Assembly (NCBI GenBank): GCA_034440615.1
Contig: JAOTOM010005102.1
Span: 659,501 to 723,500 of the forward strand
Direction: 5' to 3'
From: Ashinkailepas kermadecensis
Taxonomy: Eukaryota; Arthropoda; Thecostraca; Neolepadidae
DNA length: 64,000 nucleotides
In this document: positions 1 to 21,809 of the stretch, one piece after another
Numbering within the stretch: the stretch's first letter is position 1
How the letters are laid out: every line of letters begins with the position of its first letter
Notes under the pieces: model-generated
Told to the model about the DNA's origin: nothing
What the model saw: only the letters and a program-made list of their open reading frames with translations
The model's database searches: none
Made by a program: the position numbers and the translations under genes

Positions 1-1329
1 ATGTAACCTAAACTGACCTAAAGCCTACCCTAAACCCCATAATCTTCAAGATAATTTTCCCAAGATGGGACATAATTTCCCAAGTGTGACACCTGCTAAA
101 TGATTACCCCTAACCTGACCATGGTTGTTGGGCAAGGTAGGCATTTTTGGCCTGTCTTAATGGTTTTTGGTCCTAAGACATTTTATTCTCATACATTATA
201 AGTGGGGAAAATGAAGATTTTATTCTTGGCAAAACAAAACTGGAGACATTCATAAGGAATGCCCCATTATAAAACACTTATAAGTTAACATTTTTGAAGT
301 GCACCAAACTGAAAGTCAGCCTGGTGGTGGCAGCCCAACTCAGTTTTAGACTCCACATATTGTTGTAGAGATTAGAACAAATAATCAAAGAATGGAGTCG
401 ATTGTCTCATATGATTGTTAACTTACATATAGTTTTCCTGGTCCAAATAAATACCTACTATCCAGATATCTTCTGAAATGTTATTATGTGGTCAACAATT
501 AAAAATAATGATGAAAGTGTGCATTTTAGTATCGTAAATAATTTCCAAATCACAACTCTTGGCAGTCTTATCCATCCCATTTTGAGAGAAAAAAATGGTT
601 GTTAGCTTGCACTAAAATATTCTCTGTATCAAAATAATTAAGTACTCTCTGGCTTTAAGTCAAAATACTAAATTGCCTGCCTTGATGTTGGGTATCCTAA
701 AAGTTGTAAAAATGTCCCATGGTGCCCCCTGGGTGAGTGGATCATTATTAGCCATGTGAGCAGAATGGTCTTAAGAAGTACAATAAATAAATGTCTGACC
801 GAGTACTGCCAAGTCTCACAATGAACCCAGCTGGATAGTAATCAAACATCCAGTCCAGTCCTGGGGGGGGGGTGCAGGAAGTGAATTATGGCAAAGACCC
901 CCATTAGTAATTCAAATTAAAGGTCCAATCCTACAGGGGGTGGATGGGGGGGGGGATTAAGAAGCAATAGGCCACTAGGTAGTGCCCCCCTCCAAGAATT
1001 TGTAGGGAGGGGCAACTGCCCCCTGCCCCCTTATACCACCCCCTGGGAGGGAGAGATTGTGGGCACTGAGATGAATGCTGTGTATTTTCCTGTTTTATAT
1101 TGATATGCTTTTATTGAAACACATGTCAATGGATTCAATCATTACAGAAGAGGTAGGTATAATCTTGTCATGTGACAGTGGAGTGCAGTCACCAATAATT
1201 GAGCAAGCCGCCTTTTAGTGTAAATCCTACACCCAGCTTATACCATGAGCACAAACACATTTGCAGCCTGGCAATTACAGGTAGGTACATACCTACCTCT
1301 TTTTAGGAAAAAATCAGGTTAATACTCAC
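1..1329. other. Intergenic, no gene recognised
   Basis: AT-rich sequence with stop codons in all frames and no motif of a known protein. Several G or C runs occur at about 865, 945 and 985-1040. No TE ends could be paired. Confidence 0.5.
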
Positions 1330-1690
1330 ATTCATCCGCCAGCTCAACTTGCTATAATAACAATCGCAACAATCCGCGCCACGCCAAAGATGGCGGATCG
1401 AGGACGAAAGAAAATGGTGGCACAGTGTAAACTTAAACTCTCATTAGCATGCTTTTCCTTTTCATTACCTCACATTAAGAACGCAGGTGGCAGCGGTACC
1501 CCTGCAATCGCCCATGACCTCCCCGCAACACCCAGCCAACACCCCACGTACTTCAAATCGCACGCTGCACGGCGCATGCGCGAATCTGGCAGTTCACCCG
1601 CGGGCGGAGGTGAAGTGACGGAAAAAGGGTGTAACAAAAGTACCTCACTTTTCATACTTTTTAAAGTATTGTCGGAATACTTGACATGAA
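1330..1690. promoter_or_regulatory. CpG-rich promoter-like segment with YY1-like and NRF1-like motifs
   Basis: A local rise in GC and CpG inside AT-rich DNA. At 1387-1396 the sequence AAGATGGCGG matches the vertebrate/insect YY1/Pho initiator-type motif. At about 1573 GCGCATGCGCG matches the NRF1 palindrome. Both motifs are typical of housekeeping promoters. An ORF opens at the ATG inside the YY1-like motif (1390-1689, 99 codons), but it resembles no known protein and could simply be the 5' part of a first exon. The direction of transcription is not clear. Confidence 0.3.
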
Positions 1691-1832
1691 AATGATACTT
1701 CGAAAACTCCCTCTGTACTTCGAAGAATGCAAGCCTACCACTTTTTACAAAAAGGTGCTAGAATATGCCCCATATTGATACTAGATGGGTTTTATGTACC
1801 TCCGATTACTCCCTGAGTACTGATTTTTTTTT

Positions 1833-3780
1833 TTACAGTGTACGTGCTCCATTCTGTGAGAAAATTGATAGTGTGTGACGGGAGAACACTGCTTGGTATG
1901 CAGGGTGTTGCGGAAAACGGCGTAATTTGCATGCATAGCGCATCCCTAGCATCTGTCTCCTCAGGGAAAGTGGCGGCTCGTTGACGTCCGCCAGAAGGCT
2001 CGCGGTTGGTGAAGTCCGGAATGCACCCGTCACAATCCTCATAGCGGCATTCTGAACAACATCCAGAACACGCTTTCCGGATGTACAGGCGCCGTCATAA
2101 ACAAGGCAAGCATAGTCTAGCCTTGAGCGGATGAGTGATCGGTAGAGGAGCAGCAGTATTTGTCGGTCCCCTCCGTACGATGTACGTGCCGCACATTTTA
2201 TAATATTCATAGATGTAATGCATTTGTCACGAATAATTCTTAGATGTTCCCGGTAAAGCGAGCGGCTGTCAAAATACATTCATAAAAACTTAAATACAGG
2301 GTATAGTTGAATAGGTTCACCATATAGCGTAAGTGCAAGATCACGGCAGCAACGACGGCGACAGAAATGCATTGCTGCTGTTTTTGTGGTGGATAACGTA
2401 AAACCATTCATGGTGCTCCACCTCTGGAGATGGTTTGTCGCCAGCTGGAGCTGTCGCGATGATGTAGAGGCTCTTGAAGAAGAGGACCAAATGGCTATAT
2501 CATCAACGAATAGAGATCGGCAAATACTTTAAGGAAGCCCAACAAAAACGTCATTAATCATAATGGCGAAGAGAGCAACACTTAGCACACTGCCTTGTGG
2601 GATTCCATTTGCGAGTTGAAAGCGTGCGGATAGATGGCCACCAATACGAACACGAAAAAGCGGTCTGCTAAAAAGTTTTGTAAGAACGTGCCCATACGGC
2701 CGCGGATACCACTTCTTTGAAGCTTTAAAAGAATGCCATAGCGCCAGGTCGTGTCATATGCCGTTTCAATGTAAAAAAACACAGCATGTTGTTGTTTGTT
2801 CTGTTGTTGTTGTTGTTGTTGTTGTAATGTTGTTTCTGTTTAAAAGCTGCACGAATCGAGGTATCCAAACGTAAAATATGGTCAACGGTGCTTCTGTTTC
2901 TTCTAAAACTACACTGTTCGTTTGTGAAAAAATGTTGGCTTTCTAAGTACCACGTCAGTCTAACGTTTACCATTTTTTTTTCCATTAGTTTGCCAAGTGA
3001 AGTGGTAAGCGATATGAGGCGGTAGTGCGATGGATGTAATCCGTTTTTTGTAGGTTTCCTGATTGGGATAATAATCGCCTCGCGCCAACCTTCCGGGAGA
3101 GCACCAGCTTCCCATACCCGGTTGAAGGTGGCCAACAAAGCTTTCAGCGCCTGGAGAGGAAGCTGCTTTAACATGGCATTGTTGATCTGGTCCGGTCCCT
3201 CGGCAACAATTCGCAGGGCGCTAATGGCAGATGTGAGCTCAGTCAGTGTAAAGGGCTCATTGTAGTCAAGTGATTGTGAAGTGACAAAATCAATAGGATT
3301 CCTCTCGCAATGCGACTTAAAACGCAAAAACTCACGGTTGGTGTTTCCGCCACAACTGCGTTCAGAAATAAAACGGCCTATCTCATTCGCGACATCAGAC
3401 GGGTGGGTAACATCAGCGTCACCTACGCTCAACACGGGAAGCGTAACTGGCTGGAACTGTCCGGAAATACGCTTGAGTTGGGACCATATCTGTGCTGCTG
3501 GTGTAAATCGATTAAGATTTACAATGTATGTTCTCCAAGACACCCTCTTTGCCTCAAGGACTGTGCGCCGAGCATGCGCCCTGGCCTTCCTGAATGCAAT
3601 AAGATTTGCCGTCGTATTGTTACAGTCAAAAACCTTGAAGGCACGTCTGCGAGCACGGATAACATTCCGGCACTCCTCAGTCCACCACGGCACAGGAGCA
3701 CGGCGAGGTGTTCTGGATGTCCTAGGGATGCATTCAGAGGCCGAGTCAATGATCAGTGATGTAAAATTATCCACAGAAAG
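1833..3780 (-). mobile_element. Decayed I/Jockey-group non-LTR retrotransposon, RT region
   Basis: Minus-strand reading frames cover the linker and reverse transcriptase of a LINE. From 3774 downwards there is a tryptophan/arginine-rich post-endonuclease linker (PWWTEECR), then RT motifs: GPDQINNAMLKQLP, YRLISLTTSLGKLMEK, and, in another frame at 2782-2582, the YDTTWR palm segment. The 2279-1833 frame carries the C-terminal LDYACLVYDGA block. Frame changes, a GTT microsatellite at 2790-2827 (an Asn run in the protein) and stops show it is dead. The 5' part is cut off at the foldback element beginning near 3796. Clade placement (I/Nimb versus Jockey) is by overall feel only. Confidence 0.75.
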
Positions 3781-3795
3781 TGGTGGACTAAATTG

Positions 3796-4282
3796 ATTCG
3801 GAGCATCGAAGCTTCACAGTTAATTTCTACTTGTTATGACTTGTTTTACTTTGCACATAATAGTTTCGTCCACATAAGGCAGGGTCAGGTAGCCATCTAC
3901 ATCCGTCGACGGTCCACCAATCTGGATGAACCGAAAATGCCCACCATTCACCCTATCCAATTCCTTCGTCCCAATAATTTCAGCTCTCCCTGACGAATAG
4001 TCCAGTATCCCCTCGCTTGATCGGTCCTCAACTTTTGCCCTACGCTTGCAACTGCCATCTGCATACCCCCACCCACCACTGACCAGCCCCTTTGCCTGTC
4101 TCCTATGTAACCACCTTTCAACCTCCCTCTGAATCCTACTGACAACCCCAAGAGGATAACTGTTCTTTGTGAAAAGCTCTACGATCAATTTGAAACTGCC
4201 TTATGTGGACGGAAATATTCTGTGCGAAGTAAAACAAGTCATGACAAGTCGAAATGCAATGTGAAGCTTGCATGGCGATCTA
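3796..4282. repeat. Foldback/long-TIR element, about 0.49 kb
   Basis: Sequence near 3805-3885 reappears as its reverse complement at about 4193-4275 (shared blocks include ATGACTTGTTTTACTT and GTCCACATAAGGCAG). Arms are about 75-85 bp with scattered mismatches, enclosing ~300 bp without an ORF of known type. It abuts the 5' break of the I-like LINE, suggesting it inserted there. No clear target-site duplication was found. Confidence 0.6.
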
Positions 4283-4384
4283 ATAGCACGTTGAAAAACA
4301 ATTTAGTAAGCTCCTCTCTCGCTGATCCTCCCTGCCCCGCTGGAAACCGACGTGCTATACTTGTTTAGTTAGAACACAAGGCCG

Positions 4385-4700
4385 ACGCACTGACAAAAAT
4401 GTCGTGTCTGAAATTGTTTGTAAGTTGTGTGGTGCTAGTTATATCGGCGAGAGCAAACGGCCTGTGCCACTGCGATTTAATGAACATGTGCGCAGTTTTG
4501 GAATAGAACACTTGATATGCCACTAGGAGACCATGCCAGATCGTCACCATGTCACCCTGATTATACAGATGGAAATCCTTTTAGAATACAGATTTAAAAA
4601 ACAGGGACCATGCCGCCAGGAACATTTATGAGTCAATCTGTATTAGGGATAGGAAACAAGCTATGAACAGCAATGTAGCATCGTGGTCTTTGTTATGATG
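4385..4700 (+). pseudogene. Penelope-like element remnant, GIY-YIG endonuclease
   Basis: In the frame beginning near 4399 the translation shows a CX2C pair followed by SYIGES, then R and EH spaced as in the GIY-YIG nuclease of Penelope-like elements (YIGES...R...R.NEH). In-frame stops follow within about 45 residues, then a degraded basic segment, so it is non-functional. The reverse transcriptase part is not visible upstream. Penelope-like elements with this domain are widespread in arthropods. Confidence 0.65.
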
Positions 4701-5079
4701 CTGTGACGATGCAACCTTGTAAATGGCAGTGTCGTATATCGAAGCCACATGTAATGTTGATTAGATTACATTACTGTAATAGTTTCGTTTTCCGGATGCC
4801 TGGTGCCAGGCAAGATAAACACGTATTGTTGTACTGGTTAGAAGGTGAACGTTTCCACTTTATGATTCTGATGAAGTGCCATGCACGATAGCTCAATCTC
4901 CATAAAATATAGTTTTTTTGTGGGGGGGGGGGGGAATATCTTTACAATTTCAAGGAGACGGTCAGAATAAATGCAACAGTAAAACATCAGGCTCCTTACA
5001 GCCGCCCTGAAACACATAAAATAGCATGCAATGTTTAATTACTACACTAATTTGAATTAGTGGAGGTTGTACTTTTCAC

Positions 5080-6125
5080 ATTTCATGATTGGTAAAATGC
5101 ATAGGCATATACATAGTGATGCAGTTCAGCAGTTAAAATGCACATGTGCATTGGTGACAGTTTGGCAGATGTCATAGCACACCTTTGAGCAGTATTGCGA
5201 TGGAACAGAGCGGGTAAGATGCCTGTTCCAATTACTGCAATATTTGGATGATGCCCATGGAGATATTGCCAAAAAGGGACTGCTGCCAAGTTACAACTTG
5301 AAGGGATGCTTTGGTCTATAAGGTATGGATTTTAGACAAGGCACACAGGTGTTCAGGTTCATTCCTCACATGGAATGCATGCATATTGTGGAATTTTAAT
5401 GAGCTTTCTTGCAAGGAGATATAAATTGTGCAGGGGTAGCAGTTGCTGCAATCAATTATCAATAGGTGTAGGCAGACATGATGAGCTATCCGCAGCTGTA
5501 GGCTGGCCTGATCAATAATACATAGGTGTACAGCAACATAATCAGTATATATAGACAAATACCATCCAATACCTTCCAAGAGCATTTTGTTGGAGCAAAG
5601 TGAGTCTATGCCCCATGCAAGGGCTGCCATATTTTGTTGATGTTGGTGGAGATCATGCAAAAAGAAATAACTATCAAATGGACAATGGATTGATCCATTA
5701 GCTAAAAATTTTGCCATGCATTTTAAATGCAGGGCATATGTTTTGGGGTTCAATATTTGCATGGAATGCCAGATATATTATGAAATTGCAATGGACTTTC
5801 TTGCAAGGAGATATAAATTGTGCAGGTGTAGCAACTAATGCAATCAATTATCAATAGGTGTAGGCAGATATGATCAGCTACCTGCAGGTATAGGATGACG
5901 TGATCAATAATACATAGGTAGGTGTAGATCGGCATAATTAGTGATCAGCAGGTGTAGGCCAATGCCACCCAACATTTTCAAACAGGATTTTGATGAAGCA
6001 AAGTGAGTAAGATGCCCGCTGCAACTGATGCCATATTTGATTATGTTGATGAGATAATGGAACAAGGGATGACTATCAAATGGAATTCATTGGTGATTCA
6101 TTGGCTAGAACTGCTATAGATATTA
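5080..6125. repeat. Direct repeat, about 0.4 kb unit, two good copies and one partial
   Basis: Block 5390-5680 recurs at 5785-6090 (shared TTGCAAGGAGATATAAATTG, then CAATCAATTATCAATAGGTG, then CAAAGTGAGT). A third, weaker copy covers about 5080-5290. The phrase CAATAGGTGTAGGCAGA and relatives recur as a shorter internal motif. No coding potential was recognised, although low stop density opens minus-strand frames of up to 148 codons. Confidence 0.6.
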
Positions 6126-6129
6126 GATG

Positions 6130-7023
6130 GAGGACAAGGATTGTTGCGTTAATTTGTACATTGAAGGTCAGGCATATTCTGGAATTTCACCGAGCTTGAG
6201 AAAAGCATTACAAGTATACTACTGCTGGGGTTTCTGCAGTTTTGTGGAAAATGTAATCACAGTCTGGCATTATTGTGCTTTTAAGGTATTCATGAAACAA
6301 GTTTTGTATACATTTTACCTTTCTTTCATGGGAGGTTAGACTATATTAAGCTAGGTTATGATACATTTTCCTCTTTTTACAATTTTTAATGCTATATTAC
6401 TCATCCCCAAGCATCTTTTGTGTTGTTATTTTGCCTGCCAACAGAAAAAGTATGTATTCGCAGTGAAAATGAGTGGTCACATCACATTGACCACATTCAT
6501 GAACATTATGCCAGAGAAAGAAATTCCAGGAATTCAAAAATTACCTTAAAGCACAAAGTTGCCACACGTCTTTCCATCTCCAGCATGCTGCAGTCGGCTA
6601 GAAAATGTCAATGTTCTTCACCTAATGCTAATATGACAGGGTTGTGGGCACCCAAGTTTCCAACAAGATAGATACTAACAAGTCACAGTTCCAATCTTTA
6701 TTTTAAAAAAATACTCCTATTTTGTTGGGGTGTTCTAAAAAATTGAAGATAAAATCACTCTTTTCAAGGTAAAACTAGACGGGAAAACCTCAATCTTTAC
6801 ACTCCTGAAAAAAGGACTCAGCTCCAGCCACCTCAACCTTCGGCGTACCCACGCCCATCAAACTACTTGTGCCTCTGTCTAGTAGTGGTACACATACATT
6901 GAAATGCTCGCGCAGCAAGCAGGGCCACTGGCAGTGATCAGCGGACGTCTCGGCGTGCAGAGTCGCTCGGCATCTTCATATTGTCGGCCGTCAGGAGGCC
7001 GATGAATATTGCTTCTGGCTTAC
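6130..7023. other. No gene recognised; holds a fragment of the foldback family
   Basis: The only recognisable item is the stretch 6425-6545 (GCCTGCCAACAGAAAAAG ... GAGTGGTCACATCACATTG), a fragment of the family that forms the large palindrome at 21810-22785. The rest is AT-rich unique-looking sequence. Confidence 0.4.
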
Positions 7024-7089
7024 TTAGTTGCATTTGTACACCTCGGAAAAGCAAGAATAATAGCGCCGTTTTCTACGATCCATTTGCCC
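7024..7089 (-). CDS. OTUD3: Candidate last exon of OTUD3 (weak)
   Basis: After exon 6 (phase 0), an AG at 7091-7090 opens 21 codons and a stop, including a basic stretch MDRRKRR. OTUD3 proteins do end in a Lys/Arg-rich tail, but the acceptor lacks a good pyrimidine tract and the match is thin. Another last exon downstream is possible. Confidence 0.22.
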   Translation of the reverse strand, partial: GQMDRRKRRYYSCFSEVYKCN

Positions 7090-7482
7090 CTGACGATCGG
7101 ATGTGATCGAAGCTAAAACTGTCTCAATTACTACAAACTTGGCAGTGTTCCACATGCAAAATAAAATGGGCGGCAGTCGAACATCTCTGGATTCCTCATG
7201 TGTGATGCGACATATCTTGACCAATCACAAAGCGTGGCATTCTGAGGCGCTTCTTTTAATTATTTGCGTAATTAGCGATATAAAAAAATCACTGCCACCA
7301 TCGTCTTTAAAATTAAAAATCACTAGTGAAACTCGAAAAAAAAGCCTGTACCGACATCAAACTTGTCCATTGACACTTGTCAAACTTGGCCTTCACAACC
7401 TTCACTTGTTTTACAATTACAATCCTAATACACCATTATGTTAGGCGATAATCCACTACTGTTACGGGACATGTGCCTGTAC

Positions 7483-16427
<8,945 letters not shown>

Positions 16428-16577
16428 CTGCTGACACAGACACTGCGTCATCACCCGCCAGTGTCGCCTATGTAGATCAATAATCAAGTAATAAATATTA
16501 CAAGAAATAAAACACAATAAATCAACACAATAAAATGATGAAAAGTTGTCACTATTTTACCAGTTGCCTTAATTATA

Positions 16578-16612
16578 ATAAATAAATAAATAAATAAATA
16601 AATAAATATAAT
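16578..16612. repeat. (AAAT)n microsatellite
   Basis: About eight AAAT units followed by a degenerate AT tract. Confidence 0.9.
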
Positions 16613-17057
16613 ATAATAACTTAAACACTCCATTTCTGATTCCAAATAATTCTTATTTTTCAAATCTCATCCAAAATGAACGACCAAGAGCCAAAAACGT
16701 GAAGTCAGTTGTGAAAATATAGATCCCTGTGATGTCACTTTTTTTGGGGGGACAACATTTTGGGAGTGGTTTCTGGCCCTACTCATCGAGCGCTTTCCGA
16801 TGACACCTATTTCGGTTTCGTGCGACGCTTAGTTTGGAGGTTAGAGGGGGGTTTCTATCAAACCCCTTCAAGATGGGGTGTGAGGATCTGACCAGAAAGA
16901 CAGGTGCTCTTCCAGCACCTGCTGCTGGGTTAAGCAGGTGCTCTTCTAATCATTTTAAAACAACTCCACTCCATATTTTGTCGAAAACGTGGATAATTTT
17001 TTGGAGAACAATGCTCTGGATGACAAGCATGTTTCGGTGACAGACAAACCAGCACTG

Positions 17058-20000
17058 CATAAAGTCATCAAGTCATAAAGTGTTTAGACAAGAGCCACCA
17101 GGGCCCATCCAGTTAAGTCTGTAGATGGAAGATGCCATAAGCCCGATAAAAAGACCCACCATCACCACATCCTAAAGAAACCATCCACCAACATCCAACA
17201 CACCTATCAATGCCTATCCACCCTAGCTATCCAGCGCTATTCCCTTGATCCCTCCTAACACATGTGGATTGAATGCCTTACCAATAATTTTCAAACTGTA
17301 CCCATGCCTGCTTAAAGGGGTCTGTGCTGTGCACACATACTTAGTATAAATCTCACCCCATCTATCACAAATTAGAACTCAAAAACAAGATTTTCCTATC
17401 TAAAAATTTGTCCACCCCACTTTTTAAATACATTCAATGAGGAACTTCCCACAAGATCATCAGGCGGCCTATTCCACTGATCAACAACCCTTTGACTGAA
17501 GACCTGTTGTTGCCTTAACTGTCCTACACCTCAACTTGTCTAACCTGAATTGATGATCCCTATGTGATACTCTATACCGAAGAGCATCATTGAAATTGAC
17601 CTGATCTAGCCCTTTTAACAATTTTGTACATTTCAATCATGTCCCCCTTAATCTCCTATACTTGAGTGAGTAAATATCTAATGCCATCAGTCTTTCTCCA
17701 TATTCTAAGTTACCCATTCCACTGATGAGTCTAGTGGCTGTGCGCTGCACTCTTTCTAACATATCTATATCTTTTCTAGGTATGAGCTCCATGCTTGTAC
17801 TGAATATTCCAAGTGGGGTCGCACATGTGCTAAGTACAATTTTTTATGACTTCCTTGCTCATATATCTCACACTTCTATTGATGAGTCCCAGCATTCTGA
17901 GTGCCCTGTTCCTAGCTGAGATAATTGTTTTTCTGCTTTAAGGTCTTTTGAAACCAACACACCTAAGTCCCTTTCCTTTTCAATAACATACAGTTCCCTC
18001 CCTCCCATTGTATAGCTGAAAGTCTCACCTCCAGACCCCAGATGCATAACCTTACACTTATCATAGTTGAAAGACATCTGCCATGGATGAGCCCACCTTT
18101 TTAGGTCCTCCAAGTTTAGTTGAATATTATTAGATTGATCACTACTGTTAGCCACTCCTGCCAACTTGATGTCATCAGCAAATTTGAACACTCTATTCCT
18201 CAGCCCTAACTCAATGTCATTCACAAAGATGATAAAGAGAAGTGGCCCTAGAACAGAGCCCTGTGGTACTCCACTCAGAAAATCCTTCCCATCAGATTTA
18301 CATCCATTTAACACTACCCCTTGTTTCCTTCCCCTCAACCATGAATTCCATCCAACCTATAAATTTTGCAACAATCCCATGTTGCTGTAGTTGATGAATT
18401 AGCCTTCCATGTGGAACTTTATCAAAAGTCTTTGCTAAAGTCCAAGTACACAACATCCACCCTGCTTTGATTGTCTCCTTATTTAGTAACATACTCCATG
18501 AACTCCAATAGGTTAGTTAAACAAGATCTTCGAGATCGAAATCCGTGTTGAGTATCCCTTAAAAGGTTGTGCCTATCAAGATGAATCTGAACATTCTGTT
18601 TAACCAGATTGTCTAGTACCTTGCAAACTATTGAGGTCAAACTGACTGGCCTGTAGTTTCCTACAAACTTCATACTTCCCTTTTTGAAAATTGGTACTAC
18701 GTTTGCATTTCTCCAATCTTCAGGTACTTCAGAATATTCTATAGACTGCCTGAAAATGATACCTAGGGGAACTGCTAAAGCTTTAGCACACTCTACTAAG
18801 ATCCTAGCACATATACTCGTATCATCTAGTCCAGAAGCTTTATTAGGTTTTATATTCTGCAACTTCTTTTCTACAGCTTTTGTAGTTATTGTAAGATCCT
18901 CCAGCCTATCACTGGTCATGACATAACCTTAAGTTTTTTTCTTCTATTGTACCAGAATTCTCTTTAGTAAAGACTAATGATAATTGCTTGCTTAGGGATT
19001 CTATAATATCACAATCATCAACCACTATTTCCCCATCTACCTCCAGTGGTCCTACACTACACTTTTTAGCCTTAAATTTGTAGAAGCTAAAGAATATCTT
19101 AGCATTACCTGATGAATATTCTGAAGCTAATTTGATTTCAGCCAGTCTTTTAGATGCCCTAACACACCTCCTAACTTTATTTCTAGCTATTTTATATGAT
19201 TCGAGGATTACCTCAGAGTTAGCATCTTTTAGTTTCTTGAAGGCCTGTTTCTCTGACTCCAGTAAATGCTTTACTTCCCTGGTCAGCCATGAAGGGTACT
19301 TAACCCTGGTTAATCTAATTTGCCTATTGGGAATGAACCTATCCTGACCTTGAAATAGTTTATCTTTTATCATTCTCCACGTTTCATAAGCATCTAAGCC
19401 CTTCAATAAGTCTTCCCAATGATCATTATTGATGATTATTGTGTTTTAGGGTGCGTCAACCCCAGTGGGTTATATTGCACCCATAACAAGCAATAAGTCT
19501 ACCCAACGAATTTCATTCAGGAAGATCCTGAACTCATTGTAATTCCCTTTAGCAAAATTTGGAATAAATGTTTTATTGGTTCCTACACTTCCAACATACA
19601 ATGAGAAGCGTATAATGTTGTGATCACTATTACCAAAGGTCTCTCCTATGTTCACATTTTGCACAAAATTTTCCTCATTAGTAAGCACAAGATCTAATAT
19701 TTCATTTTCCCATGTAGGTTCATGTGTGATTTAAAAGAGTACATTTTCCTCAAAACAAGCCATGAAACTTCTTCCTGATTTGCTTCGACCTATAGTTTTG
19801 ATTCCCAATCCGGCTATGTTGAAATCCCCCAACAAAACAGTTATCTCCTGCACTCTCCTACTTATCTCTTCCTGCATCAACCTGTCAGTGTTTTCATTCT
19901 GGTTTGGAAGTCTATAGAATGCCCCAATCTTAAATGTTATTCCATTCTTCAGAATGATATCTAACCACAGATCACACTCCTTCACCATGTACACTATTCT

Positions 20001-20690
20001 CTATGGAATGACATTTCATTACTTGCCTGACATACAAGAGTATACCTCCCCCTATCCTTGTCTTCCTTTAATAAGCATGCATGTTGTAGCCTGTCAATTC
20101 AAATTCTTGCAAGTTGTCTCCAAAAATGCTTTCATTAACCCATGCCTCAGTTATACATACCAAATCAAGCTTTTCAGACAACATATAAGCATGCAGTTCC
20201 CCAATTGTGTTCCTAACACTTCTGGCATTGACACAAATATGATAAACTATTCATTCTCTTGCTTGCAATACTTCTCTCTTTACCACCTACATCCTCCATG
20301 ACCTGCATAGTTTCCCCGTTTCCTACTGAGAGCTTCCTCATACCTATTGCTGAGCAATTCCACTCCTCCCTTTCTCAGATGTAACCCATCTAATGCAAAC
20401 ATTTCAGTTATCCCCAAAAATCCCCCCACAAATCCAAGAACTTCACCCTAAGCTCCTTGCAAATCTTGGCCACACTGGTCAAGATGTAGTGGCTACTCAG
20501 ACAGCAGCCACTACATCTTGACAGCAGATGTAGTGGCTACTCTAAGCATACAAATTCTGCTTAAGGTACACTTTCCAGTTCCTGTGTCTTGCCCTGACTA
20601 TCAGATAACCACATTTTCTTTAATCTAGGGGACTGGCGTACCTGCAGATACGGGCTCCCCTCATTGGGCACGGAACTATATATTACCCAC
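17058..20690 (-). mobile_element. CR1-like LINE, near full length, frame-disrupted
   Basis: On the minus strand, from 5' to 3': a trace of an ORF1 esterase-type C-terminus (about 20475-20320), an AP endonuclease (about 20240-19730; NARSVRNTIGELHAY, LDLVCITEAWVN, LLGDFNIAG), a linker, and reverse transcriptase (19406-17868) with GVPQGSVLGPLLFIIFVNDI and FKFADDIKLAG. The 3' end near 17058 has TTTATGACTTGATGACTTTATG, a CR1-style short terminal repeat. At least five frameshifts or stops separate the pieces, so it is inactive. Confidence 0.9.
20475..20545. repeat. Short inverted duplication inside the CR1 5' part
   Basis: CAAGATGTAGTGGCTACTCA is followed by its near inverse (CAGCCACTACATCTTG) and a third direct copy (GATGTAGTGGCTACTC). 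This looks like a local templated duplication in an already degraded ORF1. Confidence 0.6.
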
Positions 20691-20739
20691 TGAAAGCCCT
20701 ATTTATTGGCATTAATTTGTTCATGAATTGAAAAGCACA

Positions 20740-21060
20740 CATTTGCTCCAGATATGAGTGGTCATATCATCTTACTCATTAAAAAAGGGCACAATATGGT
20801 CAATGAAATGGCTGAAATGCCCTTAAACAACAGTAATTAACTGATTTGAAAAACATGTTTCTGCCATTTTTCCACATAATTTCCCAGTATGTGGCATGTT
20901 TTTGGATTGATCAGGTCTATGAAGATCAGCTAAATTTGTGCTTTAAAATGTGCCATGAATTCTCCAATTTTCCCCAATATGTCTATGAATGTGATTAAAA
21001 TGCTTCCACTCATTTCATCTGCAAATGCTGCCTTTTCAGTTGGCTAGCAAAATAATACAA
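20740..21060. repeat. Fragment of the GAGTGGTCA foldback family
   Basis: Ends TTTGCTCCAGATATGAGTGGTCATATC and, inverted, CCACTCATTTCATCTGCAAATG frame a ~300-bp body, matching the outer arms of the large palindrome at 21810-22785. Confidence 0.55.
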
Positions 21061-21809
21061 AAATGGGCTGAGTTAGCAGATATAGCATCAAATATAATGC
21101 TTTAGAAAATGAAACATAACATAACCAAACCTGGTCTAATCTCACCTTTAAGGAAACAAAATTGGAAAAGTTCAAACTTTTTTCTCCTAAAATTGTTCAA
21201 ATGAAAAACCTAAACCAACCATAGCCAGTGACGATTCAGATCTTGCATCTGAATAGTGCTGAGCAAAACAAGTAAATGATATTTTGAGTATGAAGTCCTT
21301 CACAAATCAGCTGATCCCTCATCTGAATCTGCTGTACATTAATTTAACCTGAACTCTGCATACCATAATTAACTTGCCTTAATACATCAGATATTTCTTT
21401 AGTACATATTACTAGGCATGGCTGTACCAGGCTCATGCAACCTCTCAATTGGTGATGGTGTAATAAGGCGAGTAACCTCCTGGGTTGAAATGTTGGTGGG
21501 AAACAAAAAGATGTGCCCTTTTGGGCTAGATTATAAACTTAACCTCAAAGATGGGCCATATTCTCCAATGCACCAGCCAGAACCTTTAACCAACCTAACA
21601 CTTATCTGCACCCAGGATAAGACACTCATTATCAGTTAATCACACAATTTTCCAGGAGTAAATAAACATATGGGTCCAACAACCACATACATTTAATTGA
21701 TTGTCACAGCACAGCATCAGGATATGACTGCACTACATTAGTTAATAGAGATATATTTGCTTTATAAAAACTGTAAATATATCGATCAAGGTAAAAATTC
21801 ATTGTTTGG
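21061..21809. other. No gene recognised
   Basis: AT-rich. One open stretch (21418-21639) has no recognisable homology. Confidence 0.4.

Noticed and set aside
3281..3796. Plus-strand ORFs of 149-171 codons
   Set aside because: Antisense shadows of the I-like LINE reverse transcriptase.
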